DNA of 64,000 nt from Chaetoderma sp. LZ-2023a (taxonomy: Eukaryota > Mollusca > Caudofoveata > Chaetodermatida > Chaetodermatidae). Below, piece by piece: positions 32,275 to 44,155 of this stretch. The stretch lies in the NCBI GenBank assembly GCA_034401795.1, contig CM067366.1, forward strand, positions 86,637,671 through 86,701,670, given 5' to 3'. A program made the position numbers and the translations under genes. The notes beneath the pieces were generated by a model. The model had not been told where the DNA came from. It worked only from the letters and a program-made list of their open reading frames with translations, and ran no database searches. Each line of letters starts with the position of its first letter. Positions within the stretch are counted from its first letter, which is position 1.

Positions 32275-32392
32275 TTGAGCACACTGCCCAGTGGAGGAAG
32301 ATTATCTGTCATCTAATAGTAATTAAGATAAATTTGCATATTTATACCTGCTATAAACAAACATTATTACTGTAATGAAGATTACTGCATTA

Positions 32393-32729
32393 AAGGTGCA
32401 TATTCACAGTAAAATTCTTGAAAATAAGTGTTTAAATTGTGTACTTTTAGGAGCTTAATTTCTGTACCTCGAGGTAATGAAGTGAAATAAATCTTAGCAT
32501 ATGATGATTTTATTCCGTACAAATTATAATTTTTTAAACTGTGAAGTTGAATTAGGGACTCGTGTCCAATTCAATTTCATAACTTAGAAAAATAATATAC
32601 GTAATGAAATCGTCATATATATTAGGATGGATTTCATTTCTGCCCATTTTGGCTCACAATTTAAGCCTCTAAAAATATACAATTTTGACACTTTTTCAAG
32701 CATTTTACTGTGAATATGCACCTTTTAAT
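32393..32729. mobile_element. Pal-F palindromic element, second complete copy
   Basis: Starts TTAAAGGTGCATATTCACAG and ends actgtgaatatgcaccttttaa: 20-bp near-perfect inverted ends. The interior folds back as in 3149-3488 (gatgattttattccgtac / cgtcatatatattagg). Same length as copy 1 within a few bases. Confidence 0.85.
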
Positions 32730-32737
32730 TATTCATA

Positions 32738-32947
32738 TTTGATTCCACTCTGACGTCAAAATTTGTAAATCTCAAATTGAATTAAAAGATGAACCTGTGA
32801 TAATTTTTCAACAAATTTCGACAAATATCGGGAACGATGTTGTCATAGATAACATCGTCCACCAAAATTGTTGAAAAATGTCCACCAGCTTCTTTGTTAT
32901 TGTCACAGTAAAAGATAGATATTGACATTGGTGTGGTAAGGGTTAAC
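32738..32947. mobile_element. Pal-D palindromic element
   Basis: ttccactctgacgtcaaaat ... ttcaacaaatttcgacaaat ... gaacgatgttgtcatagataacatcgtccacc ... gttgaaaaatgtccacc ... gacattggtgtggtaagggttaac. The hairpin centre is gatgttgtcatagataacatc. Confidence 0.8.
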
Positions 32948-32984
32948 TGTAGGGATTATCTGAGCCAAACTTGCCTGGAAGGAC

Positions 32985-33205
32985 CCAAGGGTGGTATCTG
33001 AGTGGTTAAAGTTAAGCCTTGAAATGCCAGTGTCTAAATGTTATGACAACTACCGGAAAGCTGTTGAATATTTTAAAACTAATTTAACTGGAAGTGGTTT
33101 TGCTGCATATTGCTACCGCTCCCCAGTTGCATTAGTTTCAAAATTTTCAAGAGGGGATTACTTGCATCATAAAGAATTTATCATTTGTGCCTTGTGACGG
33201 CTTAA
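32985..33205. mobile_element. Pal-B-type hairpin element
   Basis: taccggaaagctgttgaatat ... aactggaagtggttttgctgc / tgctaccgctccccagttgc ... tcaaaattttcaagagg ... aaagaatttatcatttgtgcc. Arms are diverged in the centre. Confidence 0.6.
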
Positions 33206-33430
33206 CCCTTTAACACTTATACCAGCCAAAAACGGCATCTGCAGTGGGCTCGAGAAATGCCCATTTGCAGACCAAGAGAAGACTATTTTTGAAAATTCCC
33301 TACTAGAATGACTGGCTCGATAACTGAGCCACTCATTCCAGTGGTAAATTTTCAAAAATAGTCTTGGTCTGCAAATGGGAATTTTCTATGAAAAAATTGA
33401 AATTTTTAAAATCAAATTCAAGAAGGTTAA
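33206..33430. mobile_element. Pal-C palindromic element, inverted relative to 14706
   Basis: Starts ttaaccctttaacacttata with the 'gccaaaaacggcatctgcagtgg' flank on the left. Hairpin ctagaatgactggctcgata / ctgagccactcattccagtgg. The ctatgaaaaaattgaaattt flank is on the right, ending gaaggttaat. Confidence 0.85.
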
Positions 33431-34004
33431 TGAAAATAGAATGATTTACATCTACAATACATCCGTCCATACTATTACCCTGGCTATTGTCTGGTTTGAA
33501 TTTAGGACATTCCGCTACCAGTGTTGAGGACTTTGTTGTTGGCAGAGTGGAAAGTGAAATATGCTGAATATGTAGAAAATATGAGTGGAAACAGGCAATT
33601 TTGTCATACAATTATCTTCAAAACTAATGAAAATAGTTTAATCTGTGATTGGGTAGTTTAGCATTGCTAATTTATTCAGATTTATTTATATTCACCAGTA
33701 ATACTCGAGCTGACCAACAAAGGCTTCTTTCTGTGTTAGCACTTTGTGAGCAATATTCTTTACATTTACTGTCGGGAATAACTGTACTTTTATTGCATTA
33801 ATTAATGAAACTATATTAATTGATCAATATATTACGATTTTTGAAAATTAACCACTGGAATGACTGGATCAGTAACAGTTAGTCATATTTAATGTTAAGT
33901 TTTTAAATTACTATTCTATTGCCTTGGAAACTGAAATTCTTGATGAGAAAACATACTTATTTTATCTTGACAATTAAAAGGATTAAACAATGAGAATTAT
34001 ACAA
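33431..34004. other. Intergenic sequence; Pal-C scrap at 33835-33880
   Basis: Only tgaaaattaaccactggaatgactgg is recognisable. Confidence 0.4.
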
Positions 34005-34255
34005 ACTGTCTCGCCGCTGTAAGCCACCAGACAGTAATTTCAATGGGTAATAACTCTAGACCTGCTGGATATTTTGAAAACAATTTGACTGAAAGGTGTT
34101 GGTGGCTTAGCTTGGCTTTTATCGAGTCCCTCAATGCTCTGTCGCATTACTCCATTACGACCATATTTAGGTTGGTGTTTGTTTCAATCTATAACAGTTA
34201 TCTCCCCGAGCTTTTACTCTCAGTGAAGCGAGGCAAGAAGTTGTGAGATAGTCAC
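34005..34255. mobile_element. Pal-E left half and a short dispersed-repeat fragment
   Basis: 34005-34112: actgtctcgccgctgtaagc ... attttgaaaacaatttgact ... gtgttggtggcttag, then the element breaks. 34113-34255 holds gttatctccccgagctttta, similar in style to the repeat at 29490. Confidence 0.55.
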
Positions 34256-34368
34256 GCATTGAGACACGAACTTTCATCAAAAGTTAATAATTCCTATAGG
34301 CTAATCACTGAGCCACTGTTTCCTCTAACAGTCACATATATGGCATACTATTTAAACATAATAATATT

Positions 34369-34576
34369 TACCCTTTCACTGATGAATTCCCCATATCTCA
34401 TTATGAACTCTACCACACAGGAAAACTGTTGAATATATTGAAATTAATTTGACTGGAAGACGTTTCTGCCTACGGCAGCAACGTCTTCCAGTCAAATTAA
34501 TTTCAAAATATTCAACAGGATAAGTTTTATATCTTTAAGAATATGCTTTTTCGGGTATTTGCCAGTGAAAGGGTTA
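34369..34576. mobile_element. Pal-B palindromic element, complete
   Basis: Starts taccctttcactgatgaattc, ends gccagtgaaagggttaa. Hairpin with arms aaattaatttgactggaaga and its complement around CGTTTCTGCCtacggcagcaacG; ~45 bp per arm, almost perfect. Confidence 0.85.
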
Positions 34577-34654
34577 ATGAATTATTCAGACACTCAGACT
34601 TATCCACTCAGAAGTGCAGTGGACTAGACTTAAGGTGTGTGAATAATTTATTAG

Positions 34655-34707
<53 letters not shown>
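34655..34707. repeat. (TA)n microsatellite, ~26 units
   Basis: Uninterrupted TA alternation. Confidence 0.97.
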
Positions 34708-34711
<4 letters not shown>

Positions 34712-35352
34712 TTATAATATTAAATTAATTATCAATCAATGACAATTCATGTAATATTAATTTATTGTGTATGTGGAGAAGAATCGGTACCCGTGATTGG
34801 TTGGTGATGATAATTCTAAATGTCTGTGATTGGTCGGTTCATAATTTGATGTACTGGTGGTAAAAATGTAATAATCGTATATCAGATGGTTGTGTCAATT
34901 TACTGAAACGTAACCTAATTATTTAATTGTCAACAGTGGTCAAGATTGGTCAACAATCTTTGTAAAGTGAATGCCCATATGTTGACCAAGAGAAGACTGT
35001 TTTTGGAAACTGATAAAAGAAATAACTGGCTCGTTAGTCTCAAACTCTACATGCTGTATTTGTACACATATTGCCAGCTTGGTGGGAACCAATAGCGGTC
35101 TTACTAGTCCAGCCTACCGTCATTATATCAAGACTGATGTAGTACATCGAGTAGCTTTGATCGCGTCATAGCATCTAAAGTATGTAACAACTGGATCAAT
35201 GTCCATCTTGTATTTGAACCATTGACAAGAATGCGCTATGTCCTTCGCTTAAAGCCTATCTGTAGGCATAGACAATGCTATGACACTTGTAGCACTTATT
35301 GTCGAAAATATGAATATTAATATGCTTATAGTTTACTTGGTTGCTTACTGGC
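34708..35352. other. Intergenic sequence; Pal-C arm scrap at ~34965-35030
   Basis: gaccaagagaagactgtttttgg and gaaataactggctcg are a single diverged arm. The rest is unassigned. Confidence 0.4.
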
Positions 35353-35645
35353 AATGGAGGAATCTAGTTTTAGCTGTGCGCCACCCATGCTTTGTCTGTA
35401 TTGTGATCAGTAGATCCTTGCAGTCTTTCAATCTCAATTTCCAGAAAACTATACAGGTAAGCAGTTGAATATTTTGAAATTAATTTAACTGGGTGTTGTT
35501 GCTGAATGTTTATTAAATAGTAAAGACATATGATTCATACAACATGATGGTCTATGAAGCGTTTGTGATGGACTAAACTCGGCCTACATATGACGTTGTT
35601 GATTATGTCGTCATATGATTGACTGAGAAACTAGATTCCTCAATT
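35353..35645. mobile_element. Pal-A element, core shortened
   Basis: Ends aatggaggaatctagtttta and gaaactagattcctcaatt form clear inverted repeats. It keeps tctcaatttccagaaaactatacagg and attaaatagtaaagacatatg, but one hairpin arm was lost at ggtgttgttgctg|aatgtttatt. Confidence 0.85.
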
Positions 35646-36399
35646 GTTAATGACAGCATTTTGCATTGAAGGGGTTTATCTAGCTGTATAAAGGGGTACC
35701 TTGGCTAATAAAGCTGTGGCACCTATATGGGTATATGCTGGTTATAGTAAATTATAATATCTTTAGTGTTAAGAATTTGTATATTTTAACATTAAAACAT
35801 ATCAGTATATAATATACAGCCTTCCTTTTCGCAAGTGTATTGAGGCATATTGTGCATCCGTTTATATGGTATCCCCTTATGCTTGAGAACTGACTTATTC
35901 TGTGTATGTAGTTTTGCAAATAGATGTACTTTTGACATTGCGAAATTACCATTATTATGGTCCAGAATAGACCATCGTGGATTGGACATTACCCCTTTAA
36001 CACTTAAATTTGTTAAAGAAAATGTCAATATTCTCATAGAAAATGTCCATTTGCAGACCAAGAGACGACTATTTTACCTTGATAACATATCCGAACTTAG
36101 CCAGTATATCTGTGAAAATCATTTTGTTAATTATGCCGCAGTCAAACCATCAAAAAAGTTAATTTAGTTTGACTTAATGTAAAAAAGGCTGAAAATCGGA
36201 TTTCATCCTGGAAGAAAATGTTTCTTATACAAGTGGAGATAATAGCTTATATACTTACGAGTGAAATGATTGCGCGCGCACGCACGCACGCACGGACACA
36301 CACTCACACTAATGATTAGGTTTCCAAATAGTCCATCAAAAGATTTGTTCAAATGATCATTTATCTGCTGTGATTGTTCAAAATGAGATTGACTTTACA
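35646..36399. other. Intergenic sequence with Pal-C left half (35978-36085) and CGCACG repeat (36274-36302)
   Basis: acccctttaacacttaaatt ... tttgcagaccaagagacgac stops inside the hairpin. The remaining DNA is unassigned. Confidence 0.55.
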
Positions 36400-36640
36400 C
36401 CTTTCATCGTCAAGTTTATCAATTCTGGTTTCTGCAAGGGTTTTTAAGAAATGTTGATTTACTGGTCAAGAAAAGCGATTTTTGAAAAATTATCACTGGA
36501 ATAACTGGCTCAATAATTGAGCCAGTCATTCCAGTGGTAAATTTTCAAAAAAATAGGCTTCAATTGGCCTGTAAATGGGCATTCACTGATGGCAAATTGT
36601 GATTCTCTTGACCACTCTTGCTGATTGAAGTATTAAATCA
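36400..36640. mobile_element. Pal-C palindromic element
   Basis: acacctttcatcgtcaagtt ... cactggaataactggctcaa / ttgagccagtcattccagtgg ... gtaaatgggcattcactgat ... attgaagtattaaatc. Central hairpin arms are good; the ends are decayed. Confidence 0.72.
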
Positions 36641-37024
36641 CTATTGTAGCTGCACTTGTCTGATTGTTAGTATTATTACCCGTACTGTATGTCTAATTGT
36701 GCATAAAGTATATTGAGAAATTGTGGCAATATTTTTTATGTTTAATGCCAAAATTTATAATTTTCTATTCAGGTTGTTTGTATTATTATTATACGATAAT
36801 TGACCCGGTGCCAACCCATTATTGTGCTAACTTAAACATAAATGCTATGCGTTTCCCTAGGTGTATAGCAACTGTTAGTTATTTGTAGAACTGGGCATTT
36901 CGTTTAAACTGCATTTTATATGCAAATAGGTGGCAACAGTTTCCAGTCAAATTAGTTTCAAGATATTCATAACTGTTATTACATTATAAAGAATTTGTCT
37001 TCTGTGAGCCTACATGACACAGGC
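36641..37024. other. Intergenic sequence; Pal-B arm scrap at 36930-37015
   Basis: ggtggcaacagtttccagtc + aaattagtttcaagatattc and aaagaatttgtcttctgtg match Pal-B right parts. Confidence 0.45.
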
Positions 37025-37268
37025 TATCACTTAACGCTTCAATGGCTAAATTTGTTAAAGAAATTCAAACTATTTGCTTATTAAGCATCCATTTGTAGGC
37101 TAAGACAAGACTATTTTTTTTAATTTACCACTGTAATGACTGGTTATCGAGAGAGTCATTCCAATGGTAATTTTTCAGAAATAGTCTTCTCTTGGCCTGC
37201 AAAATAGCTATTCCTCAAGACTGCTGCGGCATCCTTTTTGCCAGTCTTAACTATACGTGTTCGGTAAA
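37025..37268. mobile_element. Pal-C palindromic element
   Basis: acttaacgcttcaatggcta ... ctgtaatgactggttatcga / gagagtcattccaatgg ... ttctcttggcctgcaaaata ... ctatacgtgttcggtaaagg. Confidence 0.75.
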
Positions 37269-37779
37269 GGTAAGTGAAGATGTTAGAACGTCTACAATTA
37301 TTATAAAAATATCCTTGAAAATGGTTGAACAAAATCTGTAAAACTGCTTGAATTTGCATTTGCTCTGAGAATATGAACCGTGTATAATTGTTCTATCTAG
37401 TCATAGATATTTAATCCGTTTTCAACATTGCTATTGGTAAATTATAATTAAATGCAAGTGGACTAGTTAAGCTTTGCTGGCTTAGAACACAGTACAAGGT
37501 TTTCGATCAGATGCGGGTGGGCAGAGACATCCATGAGCTGTAAAGCTGTTTGTCTGGCTAGTGGTCCTATATAAAGCAGGAACGTATGAAATACAATACA
37601 CTATGACGAATGATTACTTTCTGTTAAATACCTAGGGGAAGAATAAATATTGTTTTGTTGAAACTGAGAAAATGTTACGTTCTTTACATGCATTACTCGC
37701 TACTATCTATTATGTATCTAAATAAATTATGCATAAAATATGACATTGTTCTTGTTGTAGTTAAAAGTATGTGGTGACC
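37269..37779. other. Intergenic sequence, nothing recognised
   Basis: No feature supported. Confidence 0.35.
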
Positions 37780-38195
37780 AATTCACCTTTTCAGAGTACC
37801 CACCCATCATATGACGTCATAATGAACTGCGTGATGTGTAGAATGACATCATAATGAATGACGTTATGAATGACGTCGATAAGTAAGTCACGAACGCATA
37901 TTTAAAGAAGCATATTTGAAGATGGTCTATGCGTTGTTGTACAAATTGTTTGCTTTTACTATTTAATAAATATTCTGTTGAATATTTTGAAACTAATTTG
38001 ACTGGGCGCTGTTGCTGCCATAGGCAGCAACAGCACCCAGTCAAATTAGTTACAAAATATTCAACAGCTTCCTGTATAGTTTTCAGGAAATCGATAGCTA
38101 GGGCATTCGGGGATCGATCAATCCCAACACGGCGAGGTGTAGGTGGAGCTTTGCTAGTGATGGGTGGGGCATAGCTAAAAATGGAAAGATCCATT
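37780..38195. mobile_element. Pal-A palindromic element, complete
   Basis: Very similar to 3622-4067 but without the internal duplication. Ends aattcaccttttcagagtac and aaatggaaagatccatt. Hairpin 37975-38068 with perfect inner arms GCTGTTGCTGCCataGGCAGCAACAGC. Contains atatgacgtcataatg. Confidence 0.9.
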
Positions 38196-39429
38196 ACAAC
38201 AATGCATTTCTGGATGATAATGCATACCTGGCATTTATATTGACATTGTATATCCGAAGAATCTGCTTAACCATTGAAGAAACTTGTCCTAGAGTCTTAG
38301 ATATACTTGCACAATTATACGATTAATCGCCAAGATAGTTGTTTTAAAATTGTAAAGTAACGCGCATCACCTTTTAGGAGCCAAGGCATCTATTAAGACA
38401 AGAGGTGTTCAAGCCCCAAACTAATATGTCTGAGAAATCCATGCTCTAAAATGGTTAAGACTGATAGACAATACCAAGAAAGTATAACCATTTCCTGGTA
38501 CAAATTTCTGCTGCCTTACGACCATGTTTAATGTACACCTCAAAAACATGATCGCAGAAGTGAAATTATTAAATAGGACCTAAATATTGCGTATCTTTTA
38601 AGAAAGACAGAAAGACCGTTTATTACATCAAAATTTAAAATATCGGGCAATTAGAGGGGACGTTAGTTTTAGTCGTCTGGTCAGGTATACCAATTTTTTA
38701 GCGTTATAACCTTAGTAATTCTTGTTCGAAGTAAGGCTTGTAGGTCTTTTCAGATATTACCAATATTAGCTGTCAAACTAGTCGAAATATTCCCTATTAC
38801 ATAGTTATTTGTATTGAATAAAATTGTGTTCAAGTTCCCACGCTAGCCCACAATGACCTGTTTGATATAATCAAAAATTACGATAATAAACTGAATAATT
38901 GTGCAAGCCTAATCTTAGAGATGCCAGAATCCACCGATTCCCACAAGACTTCATTACATCCCCACCTGTGAGATGGTCTGAAGAAGTTGTAGCAGGAGTT
39001 GGCTGGTGAGGTGAGGAGACAGGTATCCTCGACAAAACACAGTGACCGTGAATGCTCAGTAGACAATTTATTTTTGTAGTATTTTATTGGCGCCTTGGCC
39101 GGAAAACCAGAACTAAAGCCATTCTTATTTGAGAACAAATTTGTAGACCTCAAGAGTGACCATATCCACCACATAACTTAAGCACTATAGGTATCTATAT
39201 ATGTTAACTTCATACCTGCTATCTTACTATTGAAGGATTTACATTAAACAATCGTAATCTTGATGCATTAAGTCATATGTGTACTTGGGGGGTAGATTTT
39301 ATTAACTGAGGCTTTACTATGGTTAAGGAAAATATCAGATTAGGATCACAAAAGGTTCCTTTTAAATTGAAATCACGAGTATGTAAGGAAACAGTAGCAA
39401 AAAATAGCAATGATCTGACTTAACTCCAT
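38196..39429. other. Intergenic sequence, nothing recognised
   Basis: 1.2 kb without Pal elements or SSRs. A 98-codon open frame on the minus strand (39174-38878) shows no family motif, and I do not call it. Confidence 0.4.
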
Positions 39430-39823
39430 AATTCATCTTTCCAGAGTATCCATCTATCAATCTGATGTCATAATCATCTAAGCGGCCTGTAGGATGATGT
39501 CATAATCATTACGTCATAAATGAATCTGTATGGCCCATCTTTAGCTCTTAATAGACCGACACATACGAATTGTATGTTTTTGCTATTTAAGAAACATGCT
39601 GTTGAATATTTTGAAACTAATTTGACTGGGTGCTGTTGCTGCCATAGGCAGCAACAGCATCCAGTCAAATTAGTTTCAAAATATAATCAACAAGTTATGT
39701 GTATAGTTTTCTGGAAATTGATAGTCAGGGATTTGAGTGATCGATCGATCCCAACACAAGCGTGGTGTGGGTGGAGCTTAGATAGAGATGGACGGGGCAT
39801 GGATAAAAAAGGAAAGGGCCATT
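39430..39823. mobile_element. Pal-A palindromic element, complete
   Basis: Ends aattcatctttccagagtat and ggaaagggccatt. Hairpin 39597-39692, with the inner arms GGTGCTGTTGCTGCC / GGCAGCAACAGCATCC. Includes ggaaattgatagtcagggat and gggtggagcttag. Confidence 0.88.
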
Positions 39824-39874
39824 AAAGCTCTTTCCTTGTATGGGAGTGAAATATGAGGCTCATCCTTACGCCTT

Positions 39875-40665
39875 TTCTAGAAATCTTTTAAAAAATTAGA
39901 CAATGTGCCGGGTGTGAAAGTCCATCTAAGCTCTGCTAGGCACGCACTGGGTGCCGGTAGGCATACATCAACGGATGCAGTCAGGGGTGAACTGGGACTA
40001 TGTCCACTAGTCAGAGCTGCGTTTATATCAGTTTTAGCATAAGACCCTTTTTGTAATGAACAAGCAAATTCTTGGCTCGCCAATACAAAAAAATTGCTTG
40101 CTAATGCAAAAAATCTATCAATGGATTTAGCTAGTAATAATTCCAATTCCTGGACAAAATTGCTTACTTGAGGAACTCGCTATGACATCGAAAAATGAAA
40201 TCGAAAAATGTATCGCCGTATACAAAAACGAATTTGTGAAGAGATGACAGTTCTCTGGCCAGAACATATAACTAAACAAACTTACAACATTGCAACATTT
40301 AAAACCAATTTCTACCTAGAAGACTATTTAACAACAGTAACGAACGGGAAACATAGAAATGCATTGTCTCGACTTAGAACATCAAGTCATAGCCTATATA
40401 TATCGAAACAGGTAGATACGCACAAAAAACCCATTTAGGACAGATTATGTAAAATATGCAATTACAGGGAGATTGAGGATGAGTCCCACCTTTTGATCAA
40501 ATGCCCCTTTTATGATATAGAAATGAAAGTATTATTAGATGCTGTATCTAGGCAATGTCCGAATTCCCTAGCACTAGATAAGGACACTGTAATGACAGCC
40601 AGTGTTTTATTAATAAAGGAAGTTCCAAACGTCTACCACCTGCCTTCTGAAGAAAGGAAAAAGGA
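39875..40665 (+). pseudogene. LINE reverse-transcriptase C-terminal region (family C), frame-shifted relic
   Basis: Successive frames give VRGELGLCPL (from ~39980), WTKLL, then from 40208 ICEEMTVLWPEH, FKTNFYLEDYLTTVTNGKHR and RLRTSSHSLYI. After a stop comes the zinc-knuckle-like CKICN-x-IEDESHLLIKCPFY. This is the typical C-terminal order in jockey-like LINEs: the GELG-PL element, the 'F..EN YL' block, then CxxC...HxxxxC. Several stops and shifts; not functional. A poly-C run at ~40682 follows. Confidence 0.8.
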
Positions 40666-41402
40666 AATATTAGCCAGAGCTCCCCCCCCCCCAATAGTTT
40701 ACTTACCGTGTGCGTGAGTGCAGATCCTACAGTAGAGTTCAACTACTTAACACACTCGATATCCACCATGGGAAGAACTTTCTATATCTAAAAGGGGCTA
40801 CCCAGTCTACTATTCTTTTTAGATAGTTTTTCACAGCGGTCAAGAACTTGGTCTTGTTTTAGATCCTGCAGACGAACCGGAGGAAGAGTGCCATGCTAAC
40901 CTTGGTGTGTATGATGTGATGAAGGTTATGCCTGTGGGAATGTAGTTGAAGAAGGACCCTAACACATCTCTCTTCTCCCATCATTGTCAGTTGTCAAGAG
41001 CTTACCTCCGAAAGGACAGATTTCATATTCACTCGTTGGAAAGATCTTAAATTACATGAGACTTGGGAATATAAAGGTCAAGATTCAAGATTCTTTATTT
41101 CCATATAGATAAATAATTTAACAATTCAAAACAGACATCCACCAAAGGTAAGGCAGGCATGGTCGCAAGTAGTGACAGTCCATAACCCACTCCAAAGAAT
41201 TTTAAAAGGCTGGCAGTTGCAGTATAAGATGTGCAGGTAGACAGAGGTATATAACGAAAGTTATTATGTGATGCGTCTGTTTCGGTTTGTTGGCTTGCCA
41301 ACATGTATCTGTACGTCTGTCATAAAATCTTTGTCCGGGCCAGATGTCATCTTCCTAATGGACAGATTCGGTATAGACGAAGTCTCATGATTTCTCTCCG
41401 GC
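40666..41402. other. Unassigned sequence; minus-strand LINE 3' tail candidate at 41077-41300
   Basis: At 41079-41100 the reverse complement reads aaataaagaatcttgaatct, the short repeated tail that ends some LINEs, suggesting a 3' truncated copy read leftwards. A matching plus-strand tail ends at 42133. Upstream of it no feature is recognised. Confidence 0.35.
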
Positions 41403-41625
41403 CTAACCCTCGGGACTCTGATGGCAAAATTTTAAATTTTCAAAATAAAATAAATGAACAAATATAATAAATGTTACATTTTGTAGGCAGGTATGGTGGA
41501 AGATACTGCAGTCGTAGACAGCAACATCGTCCACCAAAATTGCTGAATATTGTACGCCAGTTCTTCTGTAATGGACATAATAAAAGATGGAATATTGCCA
41601 TCAGAGTGGTAGAGGTTATCGAATT
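41403..41625. mobile_element. Pal-D palindromic element
   Basis: ctaaccctcgggactctgatgg ... gcagtcgtagacagcaacatcgtccacc ... aaattgctgaatattgtacgcc ... attgccatcagagtggtagagg. The left arm is partly lost and the right one is good. Confidence 0.72.
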
Positions 41626-42133
41626 TATGGAGGAGAGATATACCTTGCTGAAAAGCATGAAATGAGCCAAAACAGATGGTCCCAACCAGATCTCAATTAT
41701 CTTGAACCTTCATTTGATATTCGTTTACTCACTGGCCATATCAGATGCCGACACTACTATAAAATATCTCTATTTCACAACTACCTACAACGTTCTCACC
41801 CCAATACTACTGTGACATTGTTGAGCAACCCCCCCCCTCCCATCCCCACCCAATGTACCATATTAAAAACCCTGTATCTACAATAAAAATCCTAGTTGGA
41901 ATCTAAATACAAAAGATCCTTTATATGTAGAATACGCTTCATGTAGAACAATCATGACAATATGGTACAAAATATAGATGTTGGTGCCGTCGTGTGTTCT
42001 GTGTTTACACCTGTACATGCGCTATTACATTACGAATGTTTGTATAAACTATCACCCTATATATTGGAATGTCTTGTTTATGGGGCCCATCGATTCATAG
42101 GCTCTGCATAAAATAAATAATCTTGAATCTTGT
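41626..42133 (+). mobile_element. Candidate LINE 3' UTR ending in an aatcttg repeat
   Basis: Ends gcataaaataaataatcttgaatcttg, the same motif that is inverted at 41079. The preceding ~250 bp (gtgtttacacctgtacatgc ... atggggcccatcgattcata) reads like a 3' UTR. No RT motif is visible, so the call rests on the tail only. Confidence 0.35.
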
Positions 42134-43149
42134 GGATTAACTTTTAAATGGTGTACAGGAGTGTAAGTTCTATCACTACCACTCTATTACGTCATGTTGG
42201 ATTGAGGTAGATGGGCCTCTATTCGCAAGATAAAGCATCTCCAGTCTATAATAAAGCAGAAATTAGACAAGAAAAGCCCAGCTAAATTTTGGAACACTGT
42301 GTAGAGACAGACCTTTATAGTTAGGCTAGGGATATTTATCTGGAATGGTGTATAACCGGAACATGGAATCTATACGCAATACCAACATGTAGAAGGATCA
42401 GTCACCAGCACCTGTCATAATATGTGCCAGTTGAGTAAACAACCTTTCTATAGAGAAGAAATGAGAGCCGGAACAGATTCATGGTAGGTGTTCATACAGT
42501 TGGATGCCCAACAAAGAACCTTGGAGAACCAAGTCCTGGTATATCTGAAATTACCTTTCAACTCGGGATTCTATCTTCAGATGATCGACTGGAACTCTGT
42601 TCCATAAAAACTGATTAGTAAATAAGTAATAATAATATGGTCAGTGCTGACTCAAGGCAGCCTAGGGCACCATAATTCAGGGGCGGCAAAATGGGTGACA
42701 AGACCCATAGTTCACTCTAGAAATGCAAGAAATGGCGTCAGAGCATATCGGATTTCAAAATTACCCAGGGAAAACCATGCCCTGCCACCCCTCCATTTAG
42801 ATCTCGATCTTGATTAGTTATGGTGAAACATCCAAAGGGCATTATTGCCATCGTGCATTCGTCAAGTAACTAAGTTAGATATATTGTTTTACTCTGATTA
42901 ATTCTGTAAATTCACGAGTAGGACTTGTTGATTTTTCTCATCTGCTTAGAAGATCATGCGACTGCTTAGAAGATCATGTGATAGGTTGTCCAATCCCTTA
43001 TCCTACTGGGAATAAAGCTGACTTTAAAGACTGCTTAATGGTATCTTTTCTTGCTGCTGCAGACCTATGTAGAACGGATTAGGCGGGTTTGCTTCATTGT
43101 TTCTTTTAATGGTGGCAGTTTTAAGGTTTCCATTAAATTTATCATGGTT
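42134..43149. other. Intergenic sequence, nothing firmly recognised
   Basis: 42655-42790 (ggcagcctagggcaccataattcaggggcggc) looks like part of a dispersed repeat, but no second copy is in the window. Confidence 0.35.
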
Positions 43150-43735
43150 CGTATGTATGATTACTGTATTCTGCGGCTGTAATAGTGGAAACATCCTACA
43201 GCTGCAATCAGTCCTTCGTTTTTACCCACTGTGTCTTGTCCTCAGCCGAAATCCTTAGCTTCCTCAAGCCAGTTCTCGACTTGAGTGTACCGCGTCCTGC
43301 TTTCTTGAGGTCACCTCGCAGCAACCGTAGCAGATTTATGCAATGACGTCCTGTCCTGTTTTTGTATTTGCTGGCTCCGAGTAGGGCGAATTCCAAGGAT
43401 CTCTGTGTTGGTGTCTTCTGGCATCCTTAGCACATGGCCAAACAGGGACCATCTTTGCTGGGCGACTTTTACAGACAGTGGCGACGTATTACATATCTTG
43501 TATAGTGCATCGTTGGAAATTATGCTCTCTGGCCATCGGTGTCCAGTGATGGTCCATAGGTGTTTGTGGTGACAGGCATCGAGTTTGTCTAGATCTGCCT
43601 TTGGAGCTGCCCAGCTGTTACAGTTATACAGCATCAAGAATACGCAGGTTGCATTGTATAATCATAGCCTTTTTATCAAAGGCATCTTTGATCTACGAAT
43701 CCATAGCTTCCAGAAGGCATGGAAAGTTATGTTCT
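43150..43735 (-). pseudogene. LINE family A, reverse-transcriptase C-terminal region and 3' UTR
   Basis: On the minus strand: FQKLWIRRSKMPLIKRL, stop, LYNATCVFLMLYNCNSWAAP, KADLDKLDACHHKHLWTITG, HRWPESIISNDALYKI, SVKVAQQRWSLFGHVLRMPED, then a frameshift and LEFALLGASKYKNRTGR..RGDLKKAGRGTL..AEDKTQW to a stop. This is the post-polymerase region of a LINE. The tail and 3' UTR match bases 2-195 of this window, so two copies of this family are present. Confidence 0.82.
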
Positions 43736-43863
43736 CATGACGCGGCGTGCAGTATCATGGTTCGTAGCTATAGTTTGAGGTGGTAAATCTAGCTGCACGT
43801 TTTTGCACATTCTCTAGTTTGTACTGAGTTATCCCACACTTGGACGTGTTTAGCCTAAGGTAG

Positions 43864-44155
43864 AAATGGGGGATTCCAGTTTCTCAGTCAATCATATGAC
43901 GTCATAATCAACCACGCGGCATGTAGACTGACGTCATAATCAATTAACGTAGTCATGAATGAATTGATTTAGTCCGTCACAAACGTTTAATAGTCTGTCA
44001 GGTTGTATGAATTGAATTTAATAAACATGTTTTTGAATATTTTGAAACTAATTGGACTCGTGCTGTTGCTGCTATACCTGTGTAGTTTTCTGGAAATTGA
44101 TAAGTGTGTGTGTTCAGTGATGGATGGGGCATAGCTAAAACTGGATTCCTCCATT
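43864..44155. mobile_element. Pal-A element inserted in LINE B
   Basis: Ends aatgggggattccagtttct and aaaactggattcctccatt. Contains atatgacgtcataatc, ttgaatattttgaaactaat and tggactcgTGCTGTTGCTGC with the return arm deleted. LINE B coding blocks lie on both sides. Confidence 0.85.

Noticed and set aside
38878-39174. 98-codon minus-strand frame
   Set aside because: No homology recognised; length is within chance for this amount of sequence.
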